Shown here piece after piece: positions 1 through 7,481 of a stretch of DNA of 64,000 nt (positions are counted from its first letter, which is position 1; the number at the start of each line of letters is the position of its first letter). Source of the DNA: JACDAE01 sp963717195 (GTDB taxonomy: Bacteria; Chloroflexota; Ktedonobacteria; Ktedonobacterales; Ktedonobacteraceae); the NCBI GenBank assembly GCA_963717195.1, contig CAVQVR010000001.1:124001-188000 (forward strand), written 5' to 3'. The notes beneath the pieces were generated by a model, which did no database searches, had not been told where the DNA came from, and worked only from the letters and a program-made list of their open reading frames with translations. Made by a program: the position numbers and the translations under genes.

Positions 1-1
1 C

Positions 2-544
2 GGCGAACTGGTTCCTGACGAGATCACGATTTCGATGGTGCTGAACCGTATCAAGAGATTACCTGATATGCAAGGAGTTCTGCTGGATGGTTTTCCACGC
101 ACCATTGCGCAAGCAAAGGCGCTTGACCGAGGCTTACGAACTATCGAACAAAAGATTGATCTTGCTGTCTACCTCGACGTACCACGTGCAGAATTGCTTA
201 ATCGGCTCTCCGGCAGGTATATTTGCCAGGCTCACCAGCACATCTACAACGTTACCTCCAAACCACCTCGCGTCTCCGGAGTCTGTGATATAGACGGTAG
301 TGAGCTTTACCAGCGCTCCGACGACACAGGTGAGGCCATTCAAAAGCGCCTGGACACCTTCTTCACTGAAACGATTCAATTACTTGATTACTACGATGAC
401 CAGCACAAGCTGGCTCAGATCAATGGGAACCGGGATATTCACCGAGTACAAGATGCACTGCTACAAACGATTGAGGTGCACAGAGATGCTATTGTGTGGC
501 AAATGGTAGCAGCAGTTCCCACCGTTTTACCCAAAACATTTTAA
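2..544 (+). CDS. adk: Adenylate kinase, 5'-truncated by window edge
   Basis: Interconverts ATP + AMP and 2 ADP in the cytosol. The reading frame is open from base 2, so the N-terminal P-loop lies outside the window. Visible family motifs are GELVPDE, LLDGFPRT and a lid domain (GRYIC...GVCDIDG) followed by YQRSDD. The lid has a C-x2-H and C-x2-D pattern where Gram-positive type enzymes have C-x2-C and C-x2-C/D, so a metal-binding or hybrid lid is likely. The C-terminus runs about 25 residues past the usual end (IEVHRD...LPKTF). The next gene downstream is a PHA regulator rather than infA or rpmJ, so this may not be the ribosomal-protein-operon copy. Family assignment is firm; whether it is the only adk cannot be told. 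Confidence 0.9.
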   Translation, partial: GELVPDEITISMVLNRIKRLPDMQGVLLDGFPRTIAQAKALDRGLRTIEQKIDLAVYLDVPRAELLNRLSGRYICQAHQHIYNVTSKPPRVSGVCDIDGSELYQRSDDTGEAIQKRLDTFFTETIQLLDYYDDQHKLAQINGNRDIHRVQDALLQTIEVHRDAIVWQMVAAVPTVLPKTF

Positions 545-574
545 GGTCCAACGCTCAGCGGCAAAAATCATCAC

Positions 575-651
575 TTGACAGAGTGTCTCTCTACTTGTAA
601 GATGCATATATATGCTCATTTCTTCACAGAAGATAAGCGTATATATGCATC
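575..651 (+). promoter_or_regulatory. phaQ promoter with overlapping inverted-repeat operator
   Basis: A TTGACA at 575-580 and TAAGAT at 598-603 are separated by 17 bp. An inverted repeat starts on the last bases of the -10 element: left arm 601-615 (GATGCATATATATGC), right arm 637-651 (GCGTATATATGCATC), loop of 21 bases. Each arm carries TGCATATA or its complement. The same motif sits inside the phasin promoter at 6092-6122. Placement over the -10 box suggests repression, most simply autorepression by the PadR protein encoded next. The promoter and repeat are seen directly; the binding protein is inferred. Confidence 0.7.
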
Positions 652-754
652 TGAATCAGGAATACACGGCTAAAGCTGTGCGCTTGTAGATGGCGGGAAT
701 TTCTGCCCGGCTTCCGCAAATGACTACCTGAAAATGGGAGGCGCGTGAAAACTG

Positions 755-1225
755 ATGACAGAAGAGAACAAAGAAAATGGGCCGCGCAATCCAGCGACCG
801 ATGCCTGGTCAAAGAATTGGGTCGTTCCAATTCTTCTCTTGATGCTCAAGCAGTGGCACTCTTACGGGTATGAGTTGATGGAGAAATTGGGGACCTTTGG
901 CTTCACCATGATGAATCCGGGCACATTCTACCGAACATTGCGCCAGATGGAAAAAGATGGTATGGTTAGTTCCAGTTGGGATACCTCCGAAACCGGGCCT
1001 GCTCGCCGTATCTATTCAATCACCGATAGCGGCGAAGCCTACCTGAAATATTGGGCTGAGTCTCTCAACCAGTATCAAAGGATGATGGATACCTTTTTTC
1101 AACTGTATACTGGCCGCCCCACGCCGAAAAAGAAAGAACCCACACAGGATCGGGACGACGGGGAAGAACAGGATATACCCGCACCAGACTCTTCCCCAGG
1201 CAAGCAAAAGGGCACTGATGATTGA
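755..1225 (+). CDS. phaQ: PadR-family regulator, PhaQ-like PHB-responsive repressor
   Basis: A 156-residue PadR-type winged-helix protein. The HTH/wing region spans about residues 20-95, with the typical PadR segments 'ILLLMLKQWHSYGYELMEKL' and TFYRTLRQMEKDGMV. A charged low-complexity tail follows (PKKKEPTQDRDDG). It is the first gene of a PHA locus, upstream of a PhaE/PhaR-like subunit, PhaC and PhaB. In Bacillus, PhaQ is a PadR protein that represses itself and the phasin gene until it meets PHB. The shared operator-like motif upstream of this gene and of the phasin gene fits that role. A GGGAGG lies about 13 bases before the ATG, which is a long spacing. PadR membership is firm; the PhaQ role rests on context. 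Confidence 0.82.
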   Translation: MTEENKENGPRNPATDAWSKNWVVPILLLMLKQWHSYGYELMEKLGTFGFTMMNPGTFYRTLRQMEKDGMVSSSWDTSETGPARRIYSITDSGEAYLKYWAESLNQYQRMMDTFFQLYTGRPTPKKKEPTQDRDDGEEQDIPAPDSSPGKQKGTDD

Positions 1226-1341
1226 TATCGATTTCCTGCGCATGCCGCTTAGCTACTATCGTCAGACAATGGATGAAACCGAAACAACGACGTAGTATTC
1301 GGAACAGAAAAGTCTAGAGAGACGAAAGGCAAGGTCCCGCC

Positions 1342-2199
1342 ATGTCAGAGGAAACTGGAAATCGTAGCCCTCTGCACCAGATCGAAGAGCAATGGAAACA
1401 ATGGTATGACACCTCTTCTAAAGTATGGTCAGAGGCAGCTATTCCGGTTGACCCATTTACGTTCTTTAAGCAGTGGTACAAGTCATCGCACGAAGCATGG
1501 TCAACAGCCATCGAGGAGGTCATCGGCAACGAAAAGTTTGTGGAAGCGGCAAGCCACTACATGGAGAGCTATGCCACCTTCTACAAAAACTTCCGTCACC
1601 TCAACGAGGACTACTTCAGCCATCTCCAACTCACCACACGCTCCGACGTGACCAGAGTAGCTGAGATGATCGTTGCGCTGGAAAATAAGGTTGACAGTAT
1701 ACAGGATGCCTTCGAGGATTTTCAGAGCCTGTATCCACAGTTTGCGACCATTAAATCAATTAAGCAATTAGACAACCATCTGCAATCTCTGGAGCAGCGA
1801 CTTGACCAACTTCCATCAGCATTCAAAAAAATCGATGACAACCTGCATCAACGATTGAACAGTGTTGAGGACAAGCTTAATGCAATTCCGCCCACACTGC
1901 AAAAACTCGATGCTCTCCAGGGATTAGATGCACGTCTAAATACTATCGAGGACAGGTTAAATGAGTTACCAGCCACATTGACCCGCAACGAGTCATCAGC
2001 GCATCTCGAAAAACGCCTGGATGGAGTGGAGCAGAAACTGGACAACCTTGTTGCACTGCTCGAACACATTGATACTCACCAGCCTGCGGCTAAAACAACA
2101 GCAACTAGAACTTCGCGCAGTGGGAATTCAAAAACGCGCACATCTCCTAAAACACCAAAAACGGAGCCAGAGAACACGCCTTCTTCAACAGAGAAGTAA
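1342..2199 (+). CDS. phaE: PHA synthase accessory subunit, PhaE/PhaR-like
   Basis: A 285-residue protein without a catalytic domain. Residues about 1-115 resemble the N-terminal region of PHA synthase subunit PhaE (amphipathic helices rich in W, F and Y, such as EEQWKQWYD and FFKQWYKSSHEAW). Residues about 115-245 form a long coiled coil with recurring LEQRLDQLP / VEDKLNAIPPTLQKLD / IEDRLNELPATL units. The tail is Ala/Thr/Lys/Pro-rich, as in phasins. Its partner PhaC begins 34 bases after its stop. Class III synthases pair PhaC with PhaE (about 40 kDa) and class IV with PhaR (about 22 kDa); this one (about 32 kDa) lies between, so the symbol is tentative. It probably activates PhaC and helps anchor it to the granule. 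Confidence 0.75.
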   Translation: MSEETGNRSPLHQIEEQWKQWYDTSSKVWSEAAIPVDPFTFFKQWYKSSHEAWSTAIEEVIGNEKFVEAASHYMESYATFYKNFRHLNEDYFSHLQLTTRSDVTRVAEMIVALENKVDSIQDAFEDFQSLYPQFATIKSIKQLDNHLQSLEQRLDQLPSAFKKIDDNLHQRLNSVEDKLNAIPPTLQKLDALQGLDARLNTIEDRLNELPATLTRNESSAHLEKRLDGVEQKLDNLVALLEHIDTHQPAAKTTATRTSRSGNSKTRTSPKTPKTEPENTPSSTEK

Positions 2200-2233
2200 A
2201 AAAAACGCCGTCAAACGGAGACTGGACGCTAAC

Positions 2234-3298
2234 ATGAGCCAGGAAGGCATACAAACATCAGACGTTGAAGCTACCTTGCAAAAGTACAAAACAGGTATGC
2301 AGATTCTCCTTGAGGGTTCCACGATCGAGACTGGCTTGACACCCAGAGAGGTAATCTGGACCAAAAATAAGGCCCGACTCTATCGTTACGAGCCCACAAG
2401 GGAAAAACGCTACTCCGTTCCCTTGCTCCTGATCTACGCACTTATCAATCGTCCCTACGTACTCGACCTCCGGCCCGGCAATAGTATTATCGAATACCTG
2501 GTTGGTCAGGGCTTTGATGTCTATCTGCTCGATTGGGGCATTCCTGGCGAAGAGGACAAAAATCTCACCTTCGATGACTATATACTGGACTATATCCCTC
2601 GTGCCATCAAAAAAGTTCTGCGCACAGCCCATTCAGAAGAAATCTCCCTGCTTGGCTATTGTATGGGTGGCACTATGGCCGCAATGTATACAGCTCTCTT
2701 TCCCGCAGAACCGCTCAGAAATCTTATTCTGCTGACCAGCCCTATCGACTTTGCTCCTGCTTATACTGGCCTTTACGCGCTCTGGACTTCCGAGCGCTAC
2801 TTCAACCCCGATCTTCTCATTGAAGCCTTTGGCAACGTCCCCGGCGAGCTGCTCGATATCGCGAACCGTATGCTTAAACCTGTCAACAACTACATAGGGT
2901 CTTATATAAGCATGTGGGATCTCATCATGCAAGATAAGCCAATGGACACCTGGTTAGCAATGAACAAATGGATTAACGATGCTATCCCTTTTCCCGGTGC
3001 AGCGTTCCGCCAATGGATTCGCGATTTCTACCAGCAGAACAGACTGGTGAAAGGCGAAATAAGGCTACGTGGGCAGCGTGTCGATCTCTCCAAAATCTCT
3101 TGCTCTCTCCTCAGCATCGCCGGACAGAAAGATCACATCTGTACACAGCCACAGGCAGAAGCTATTATGAAATTGGTCAGTAGCCAGGACAAGAGCTTCC
3201 TGCTTCTTGATGCAGGACATGTTGGCATGCTCACAGGTTCTGGGGCCAGGAAGATGCTCTGGCCCCGATTGTGTGGATGGTTGAAAGAGCACTCCTGA
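2234..3298 (+). CDS. phaC: Class III/IV poly(3-hydroxyalkanoate) synthase
   Basis: Polymerises hydroxyacyl-CoA into PHA at the granule surface. The chosen ATG at 2234 gives 354 residues, the usual size of class III PhaC. An open frame continues 5' into phaE, but that part looks like shadow sequence. The lipase-like box is GYCMGG, with Cys143 as nucleophile. Asp300 (GQKDH) and His329 (DAGHVG) complete the triad. The conserved LLDWG segment is at about residues 98-102. It follows phaE by 34 bases and precedes phaB by 192 bases, so phaQ-phaE-phaC form a likely operon. Length and Cys box support class III/IV rather than the roughly 600-residue class I/II enzymes. Confidence 0.93.
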   Translation: MSQEGIQTSDVEATLQKYKTGMQILLEGSTIETGLTPREVIWTKNKARLYRYEPTREKRYSVPLLLIYALINRPYVLDLRPGNSIIEYLVGQGFDVYLLDWGIPGEEDKNLTFDDYILDYIPRAIKKVLRTAHSEEISLLGYCMGGTMAAMYTALFPAEPLRNLILLTSPIDFAPAYTGLYALWTSERYFNPDLLIEAFGNVPGELLDIANRMLKPVNNYIGSYISMWDLIMQDKPMDTWLAMNKWINDAIPFPGAAFRQWIRDFYQQNRLVKGEIRLRGQRVDLSKISCSLLSIAGQKDHICTQPQAEAIMKLVSSQDKSFLLLDAGHVGMLTGSGARKMLWPRLCGWLKEHS

Positions 3299-3490
3299 CA
3301 CAATTTTCTCCAGCTATCTTCCTCTCTCATTCTCCAACACTGTGACCTCACTGTGATATTGCATTTGCTTCTGTGACGACTTTGTGGTAATACAAGGTTA
3401 TCCTTCAATGAGTTGTAGAAAGGATCGATCAACGTATGATGTTCCTGCATTCACTGCTTGTTTACTACACTAGAGAAAGGATACAATCAA

Positions 3491-4237
3491 ATGGTCAAAC
3501 TGGAAGGCGCAGCCGTAGTCGTCACTGGTGCATCACGAGGCATAGGGCATGGCATAGCTGAAGAGCTGGGAGCCCGTGGAGCCAGAATCGTCGTCAACTA
3601 CGCACACAGCAGAGAAGCTGCCGAAGCCTTAGTGGAACAACTCATGCACAATGGTTCTCCGCATGCCATCGCCATCCAGGCCGATGTGTCAGATCCGACG
3701 CAGGCGGCTTATCTTATTGAGGAGACAGTCAAAACATTTGGGCGCATCGACGTGCTGGTCAATAATGCGGGCATCAACATTGATCGCACAATGAAAAAAC
3801 TTAGCATTGACGATTGGAACACCGTTATTCAGAACAACCTTAATAGTTATTTTTATACTATAAAAGCCGCTCTATCCTTCCTGACGGAACAAAAAAGCGG
3901 TGCGATCATCAATATCAGTTCATATGTCGGGCTATCAGGAAACTTCGGGCAAGCTAACTACTCTGCGGCAAAGGCGGGTATCATTGGTTTCACCAAAACT
4001 GCCGCGTTGGAGCTTGCTCGTTACGGCATAAGGGTAAATGCCGTGGCACCAGGTTTTACGGAAACAGATATGATGGCAAGCATGCCAGACAGGATCCGTG
4101 AGGCAACACTTACGAAGATCCCTCTAGGGCGTTTCGGTACAACTCAGGATATCGCCAAAAGCGTTCGCTTCTTGATTGAAGACGCTGACTATATCACCGG
4201 GCAGGTTCTCAGTGTTAATGGCGGAATATATATGTAG
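3491..4237 (+). CDS. phaB: Acetoacetyl-CoA reductase (SDR family, PhaB/FabG-like)
   Basis: A 248-residue short-chain dehydrogenase that probably reduces acetoacetyl-CoA to (R)-3-hydroxybutyryl-CoA with NADPH to feed PhaC. The cofactor motif TGASRGIG is at residues 12-19, NNAG at 91-94, and the catalytic set is Ser144, Tyr157 and Lys161 (NYSAAKAG). The start is set at 3491 because GAGAAAGG lies about 10 bases upstream; an in-frame ATG at 3458 would add 11 residues unlike the family. FabG (3-oxoacyl-ACP reductase) has the same fold, so substrate choice comes from the PHA context. The gene ends in TAG, which shows TAG works as a normal stop here. Confidence 0.88.
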   Translation: MVKLEGAAVVVTGASRGIGHGIAEELGARGARIVVNYAHSREAAEALVEQLMHNGSPHAIAIQADVSDPTQAAYLIEETVKTFGRIDVLVNNAGINIDRTMKKLSIDDWNTVIQNNLNSYFYTIKAALSFLTEQKSGAIINISSYVGLSGNFGQANYSAAKAGIIGFTKTAALELARYGIRVNAVAPGFTETDMMASMPDRIREATLTKIPLGRFGTTQDIAKSVRFLIEDADYITGQVLSVNGGIYM

Positions 4238-4242
4238 ATATT

Positions 4243-4274
4243 CAGCACGGGCGCGAATGATCGCACCCGTGCTG
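4243..4274. terminator. Stem-loop between convergent phaB and esterase genes
   Basis: Arms at 4243-4256 and 4261-4274 (CAGCACGGGCGCGA paired with TCGCACCCGTGCTG) form a 14-bp stem with one G-U pair and a 4-base loop. It begins six bases after the phaB stop and 24 bases before the esterase stop, so it can end transcription from both sides. No strong T run follows, so termination efficiency is uncertain. Confidence 0.6.
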
Positions 4275-4297
4275 ATGCCCAATGATCCTCCCTAAGC

Positions 4298-5326
4298 TCA
4301 CTTTCCCTCTTTTTTCTCATTGAACAACTGTATAGCATGTTGCACCAGATTGCCCCAGAATGAGGAGTGTAAGTTCTCAGCAATTGTCATAGAATTCTTC
4401 TCGCTATCTTCTAGAGAATGCTGCATAAAAAAACGATACATCGCCTCACTGGCATCTGGCCCTTTCGCATCCGTATACGACCCATCCTTGCCTCCTGACC
4501 ATGCATGGCCCATCCCATTTATCTTCCAGTACTCCTGCACCGGGTGCCCACTTTTATCATTCCAGGTCAAGACCTCGTATGCACGTCCTCCCTGCATCTT
4601 ATCCGTTATAAGACTATCCGGTTGCTGAAAATCTGCGCTATATGCACCATGAGATAAGAGCACATTGGACTGCATCCACTGTTGCACAACCTGATCACCA
4701 TTGACAGGTGCAACCGTAAAATCGCTCGTGCCATGAAATACAATAGTGGGGACAACGCACGCATGCTCTCCCATTGCTGTCTGAATGAGAGCTTCTTGTA
4801 GGATGGTATCAGGTCCACCACGCCTCATAACCCTCACGCCATCGTGTACATTCTGCGCGGCTTTATAGGCAATCCCTGAATGAATGCCGATTGCAGCGAA
4901 GACATCGGGATAAGTAGCCCCCAGAATTCCTGCCATTGCTCCGCCTGCTGAAATCCCTGCTACATAGATACGCCGTTTATCAATTGTCCATTGAGCCGTT
5001 TGCTGTACCATCTCCTGGACAACACCAGCCAGAAGTGCCGCCTCTCCCCTGTTTCGCTCCTGGTTGAGCGGCTGAAACCAATTCCAACAGCCATAGTTAT
5101 GCGCGGAACGGCTCTGCTGAGGGTAGACAACGAGAAAGTTATAGCGTTCCGCCAGTTCATTCATATGCGTGCTGGTCGCAAATGCGCTTGCCTTTTGTGT
5201 GCATCCATGCAGCATTACGACTAATGGCACGGCTTCGCTCATCTGATAATTCTGTGGTATATAGACAAAATATGGACGTTCGCCAGTTGGGCCAGCGTAG
5301 GTATACTGCTTCATAAGAGGCACCAC
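4298..5326 (-). CDS. PHB-depolymerase-family esterase (LpqC-like)
   Basis: An alpha/beta hydrolase of the esterase PHB depolymerase family, 342 residues from a GTG at 5326, or 338 from the ATG at 5314. The oxyanion region is VVMLHGCTQ (about residue 37-45), the lipase box is GISAGG with Ser126, the acid residue is likely in FHGTSDFTV, and the His is in MGHAWSGG. No signal peptide is visible, which argues against a classical secreted depolymerase and leaves an intracellular PHB/oligomer hydrolase or a feruloyl/acetylxylan-type esterase as options. It sits between phaB and the phasin gene, which favours PHA turnover. It is convergent with phaB and in the same direction as the phasin gene, 184 bases downstream of it. 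Confidence 0.78.
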   Translation of the reverse strand: MVPLMKQYTYAGPTGERPYFVYIPQNYQMSEAVPLVVMLHGCTQKASAFATSTHMNELAERYNFLVVYPQQSRSAHNYGCWNWFQPLNQERNRGEAALLAGVVQEMVQQTAQWTIDKRRIYVAGISAGGAMAGILGATYPDVFAAIGIHSGIAYKAAQNVHDGVRVMRRGGPDTILQEALIQTAMGEHACVVPTIVFHGTSDFTVAPVNGDQVVQQWMQSNVLLSHGAYSADFQQPDSLITDKMQGGRAYEVLTWNDKSGHPVQEYWKINGMGHAWSGGKDGSYTDAKGPDASEAMYRFFMQHSLEDSEKNSMTIAENLHSSFWGNLVQHAIQLFNEKKEGK

Positions 5327-5364
5327 GGGCGTGTGAACGGCGGGCTTATCAATCGCGCCCCTAC
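5324..5364 (+). repeat. Short copy of the GGGCTTRT...GCGCCCCTAC intergenic repeat
   Basis: The stretch upstream of the esterase contains CACGGGCGTG and GGGCTTATCAATCGCGCCCCTAC-type sequence. It matches half of the stem-loop repeats found at 56162-56278, 57986-58064 and 20345-20370. Only one arm is present here, so it looks like a decayed or solo copy. It overlaps the proposed GTG start of the esterase, which leaves the ATG at 5314 as a possible alternative. Confidence 0.55.
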
Positions 5365-5419
5365 AATTGCAATTTTCTCGACGCTAAAAGAGAACATATT
5401 GTATCCTATACAAAGACGA

Positions 5420-5460
5420 CAATACGGAGAAATGCTGCTCTAGAGCAAATCTCCGCATTG
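5420..5460 (-). terminator. Stem-loop after the phasin gene
   Basis: Arms 5420-5430 (CAATACGGAGA) and 5450-5460 (TCTCCGCATTG) pair with one mismatch, and the loop holds a second palindrome (TGCTCTAGAGCA). It lies 50 bases past the phasin stop, in the direction of its transcription. There is no convincing T tract, so an attenuating or processing role is as likely as full termination. Confidence 0.5.
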
Positions 5461-5510
5461 TTCACTCATGGTGATTCCTGAGACGACTTAAGCTCAGGAT
5501 ATATTATACA

Positions 5511-5927
5511 CTAACGAGCAACTCGCTGCCCCTGGCGCATCGCTTCCTGCGCAACCTCCATGCCCTCACGAGTCACCTTCTGAGCGGCATCTACGCCCTG
5601 CCAGACTGTTGCACCAGCGTTCTCATAGACCTGCCGATAGTAGGAAAACATCGTAGAGAAGAAACCTGTATACGCCTCTGTCGCCTCCTGGGCCAACGTC
5701 TGGAACGCTTCCTGCTGCTTCTGCGACTGCTCTACTAATGCTTGCGTCAATGCACGCGTCTCTTGCGTGTGACTCTTTACGACTTCAAGACCGTTCTCAA
5801 ACAGGCTCTGTGCATAGCGCATGTTGCGCTCCTGAGCGGCAACCGCACTATCAGCCAACGCCTTGCTTGCATCATTCACCGAACGCGTCAAGTTCCATGT
5901 CGCTTCACTTACAATATTTTCAGCCAT
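5511..5927 (-). CDS. phaP: Phasin, PHA granule-associated protein
   Basis: A 138-residue, Ala/Gln-rich, all-helical amphipathic protein (for example ASKALADSAVAAQERNMRYA and LVEQSQKQQEAFQTLAQEA) with no Cys, as is typical of phasins that coat PHA granules and control their size. AAGGAG lies about 8 bases before the ATG. It is transcribed toward the esterase gene from a strong promoter at 6100-6128 with a leader of about 165 bases. Two copies of the TGCATATA motif also seen at the phaQ promoter overlap that promoter, so PhaQ is the likely regulator. Phasin families are weakly conserved, so the call rests on composition, size and context. Confidence 0.8.
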   Translation of the reverse strand: MAENIVSEATWNLTRSVNDASKALADSAVAAQERNMRYAQSLFENGLEVVKSHTQETRALTQALVEQSQKQQEAFQTLAQEATEAYTGFFSTMFSYYRQVYENAGATVWQGVDAAQKVTREGMEVAQEAMRQGQRVAR

Positions 5928-6091
5928 AATTTTTCTCCTTGGTGCTGATCTTTTCTGCTAAAAACAACGTTAACTATCTACTGTATCTCTACAAAAGGAA
6001 CCTTCTACAATTGTCGGATAGTGATCAGCATTGCCATCCCCCACCTCCCCTTTACCCTGTATCTTATCTGGTACCTCGATGTCAATCACCC

Positions 6092-6128
6092 CTATATGCA
6101 TTTTACATCTATATGCAATCATTGTCAA
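6092..6128 (-). promoter_or_regulatory. Phasin promoter with two TGCATATA operator-like repeats
   Basis: On the minus strand TTGACA (6123-6128) and TAAAAT (6100-6105) are separated by exactly 17 bp. One TGCATATAG copy lies within the spacer and a second overlaps and follows the -10 box. The start point should be near 6093, giving a leader of about 165 bases. The same motif, in inverted form, overlaps the -10 box of phaQ at 601-651. Shared motif and placement are direct observations; control by PhaQ is inferred from Bacillus. Confidence 0.68.
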
Positions 6129-6264
6129 GGGGTTCAGAAGTCAATATGGTGCACCTCACAAACTTGTGAGAACATATCCTCTCTATGGACTTTTAGGAAC
6201 TGCGGATGAAACAGGTTCTCTCACCTGCCCGTTGTGAGGGGATGACTTGAATGGAAACTATGGA

Positions 6265-6705
6265 TTACGCAGACTGCTGTTGCAGCGCCAACTCATATTT
6301 ATTGGCAAACATTCTATTGCCACAGTAGATGTTGCGCCGCGTAAATGGCTCCGGAGTTTCTCTTTCGAGCCGTTCGCGTACATGTGGCTTGTGAGCGCCG
6401 ATGGAGTAGTACCAGGGTTCTGACAACCTGTAAGCAGGATTGTTCACCCAGTCGGGAGTGGAGATATGGTATCTTTGACAGAGGTACTCAACTGCGGCAA
6501 CGCAAAAGACAGCCCAGTGCTGGCTCTCTGACGTCAGGCTCTCTGGCTCCTGTATGGGGTCTTTCACCAGCTCTTCACGTCGATCCGGGTAGTTGCCAAA
6601 GAAATCGTTCATAAAATTCCCAAGAGGAATCCACGGGTCTTCGCCCTCGCAGATTTCCCTATAAGAAATTTCGATTGTTTGTAGTGCCTCTTGAGTTTTG
6701 ATCAT
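6265..6705 (-). CDS. Uncharacterised 146-residue protein, partner of the nucleotidyltransferase
   Basis: Not recognised. It is a soluble protein rich in aromatic and acidic residues (EGEDPWIPLGNFMNDFFGNY, PDWVNNPAYRLSEPWYYS) with a basic C-terminal third (RRNIYCGNRMFANKYELAL). It contains no signal peptide or membrane segment. It lies 97 bases downstream of a minimal nucleotidyltransferase in the same direction, so the two probably share a transcript. That pairing resembles nucleotidyltransferase toxin-antitoxin modules, but the protein does not show the R-x4-6-H motif of HEPN partners, so the function stays open. Confidence 0.6.
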   Translation of the reverse strand: MIKTQEALQTIEISYREICEGEDPWIPLGNFMNDFFGNYPDRREELVKDPIQEPESLTSESQHWAVFCVAAVEYLCQRYHISTPDWVNNPAYRLSEPWYYSIGAHKPHVRERLERETPEPFTRRNIYCGNRMFANKYELALQQQSA

Positions 6706-6802
6706 AGATCACCTCGCTGTATTTTTAGTATACCATATGCACAAGGGAAAAGAGAATACAAAAAGAGGGTCTTTCAGCGACTTTCTCATAGAAAATCAGA
6801 AT

Positions 6803-7348
6803 CTAGAACAACTCATCCAATGTATCATCCAACAGATAGTGTTCCTGCCAGCGCTTCTCCGGTATAAATCGATCAACAATAGCTTGCGCCTTCTCGCGCG
6901 TCGTAATCTGTAGCTCTCTCAATAACGTCTCAACGTCGTTTACGTCCTTCTGTCGAAACACCATCAATTTCAGAGCAAGAATGTATTCTTTCACTGGCAC
7001 ATATACATGCAGCTTCCTAAACTCGCGCCAGAGTTCGGGCTGTGGATTCGGTGCCATGTCCATAATAAAGTAGGCAACATCATCATTCATCCACTTTCTT
7101 TTGAGACGATGCCTGCTGGCTACCGCATTTACCGCTGCTTTAAATGCTACCGTCTCTGGCGTCGTATTCGTCGTATCGGGAAAGTCTAACAAAACAACAT
7201 CCACATCTTCCGTCGCCTTTCTGTTCTTTACCATCAACAACATGAACACACCGCCTACCACCATAATACGAACAGGCTCTTTAAACCCACGCTGCTCCAA
7301 TTCGTCGCCTAAATCTTGAAAGTATCTTTCAATTTCCTGACTCTCCAT
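6803..7348 (-). CDS. Minimal nucleotidyltransferase (DUF6036/AbiEii-like)
   Basis: A 181-residue protein with the polymerase-beta-type nucleotidyltransferase signature: VVGGVFMLLM (about residues 30-39) followed by KATEDVDVVLLD (about 44-55), the T-x-D-x-D metal-binding pair. The C-terminal part (EYILALKLMVFRQKDVNDVETLLREL) matches the helical part of DUF6036/AbiEii-type proteins, where K-x4-R...D-x-x-D is typical. Such enzymes act as toxins or tRNA/protein-modifying enzymes in two-gene modules. Here the second gene is the unknown 146-residue protein just downstream. No typical AbiEi (winged-helix) partner is visible. Confidence 0.75.
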   Translation of the reverse strand: MESQEIERYFQDLGDELEQRGFKEPVRIMVVGGVFMLLMVKNRKATEDVDVVLLDFPDTTNTTPETVAFKAAVNAVASRHRLKRKWMNDDVAYFIMDMAPNPQPELWREFRKLHVYVPVKEYILALKLMVFRQKDVNDVETLLRELQITTREKAQAIVDRFIPEKRWQEHYLLDDTLDELF

Positions 7349-7427
7349 AGTGGTAACAGCCTTTCTCTTCCATGTTTGTTTTGTCCTGACCTCATAGATA
7401 TGTTTCTATTATAATGGCTCAAGTACC

Positions 7428-7470
7428 TATAAAAAAATGGCAGCCTGGATATCTCTCCAGGCTGCCATTT
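7428..7470 (-). terminator. Rho-independent terminator of the P450 gene
   Basis: A perfect 14-bp stem (7435-7448 with 7457-7470; AAATGGCAGCCTGG) with an 8-base loop lies 12 bases past the P450 stop. On the minus strand it is followed by seven T residues. It separates the P450 gene from the nucleotidyltransferase pair. Confidence 0.85.
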
Positions 7471-7481
7471 CGATTTAATTA

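Noticed and set aside
6265..7348. Classical HEPN-MNT toxin-antitoxin pair
   Set aside because: The partner has no R-x4-6-H HEPN motif and the gene order and sizes differ.
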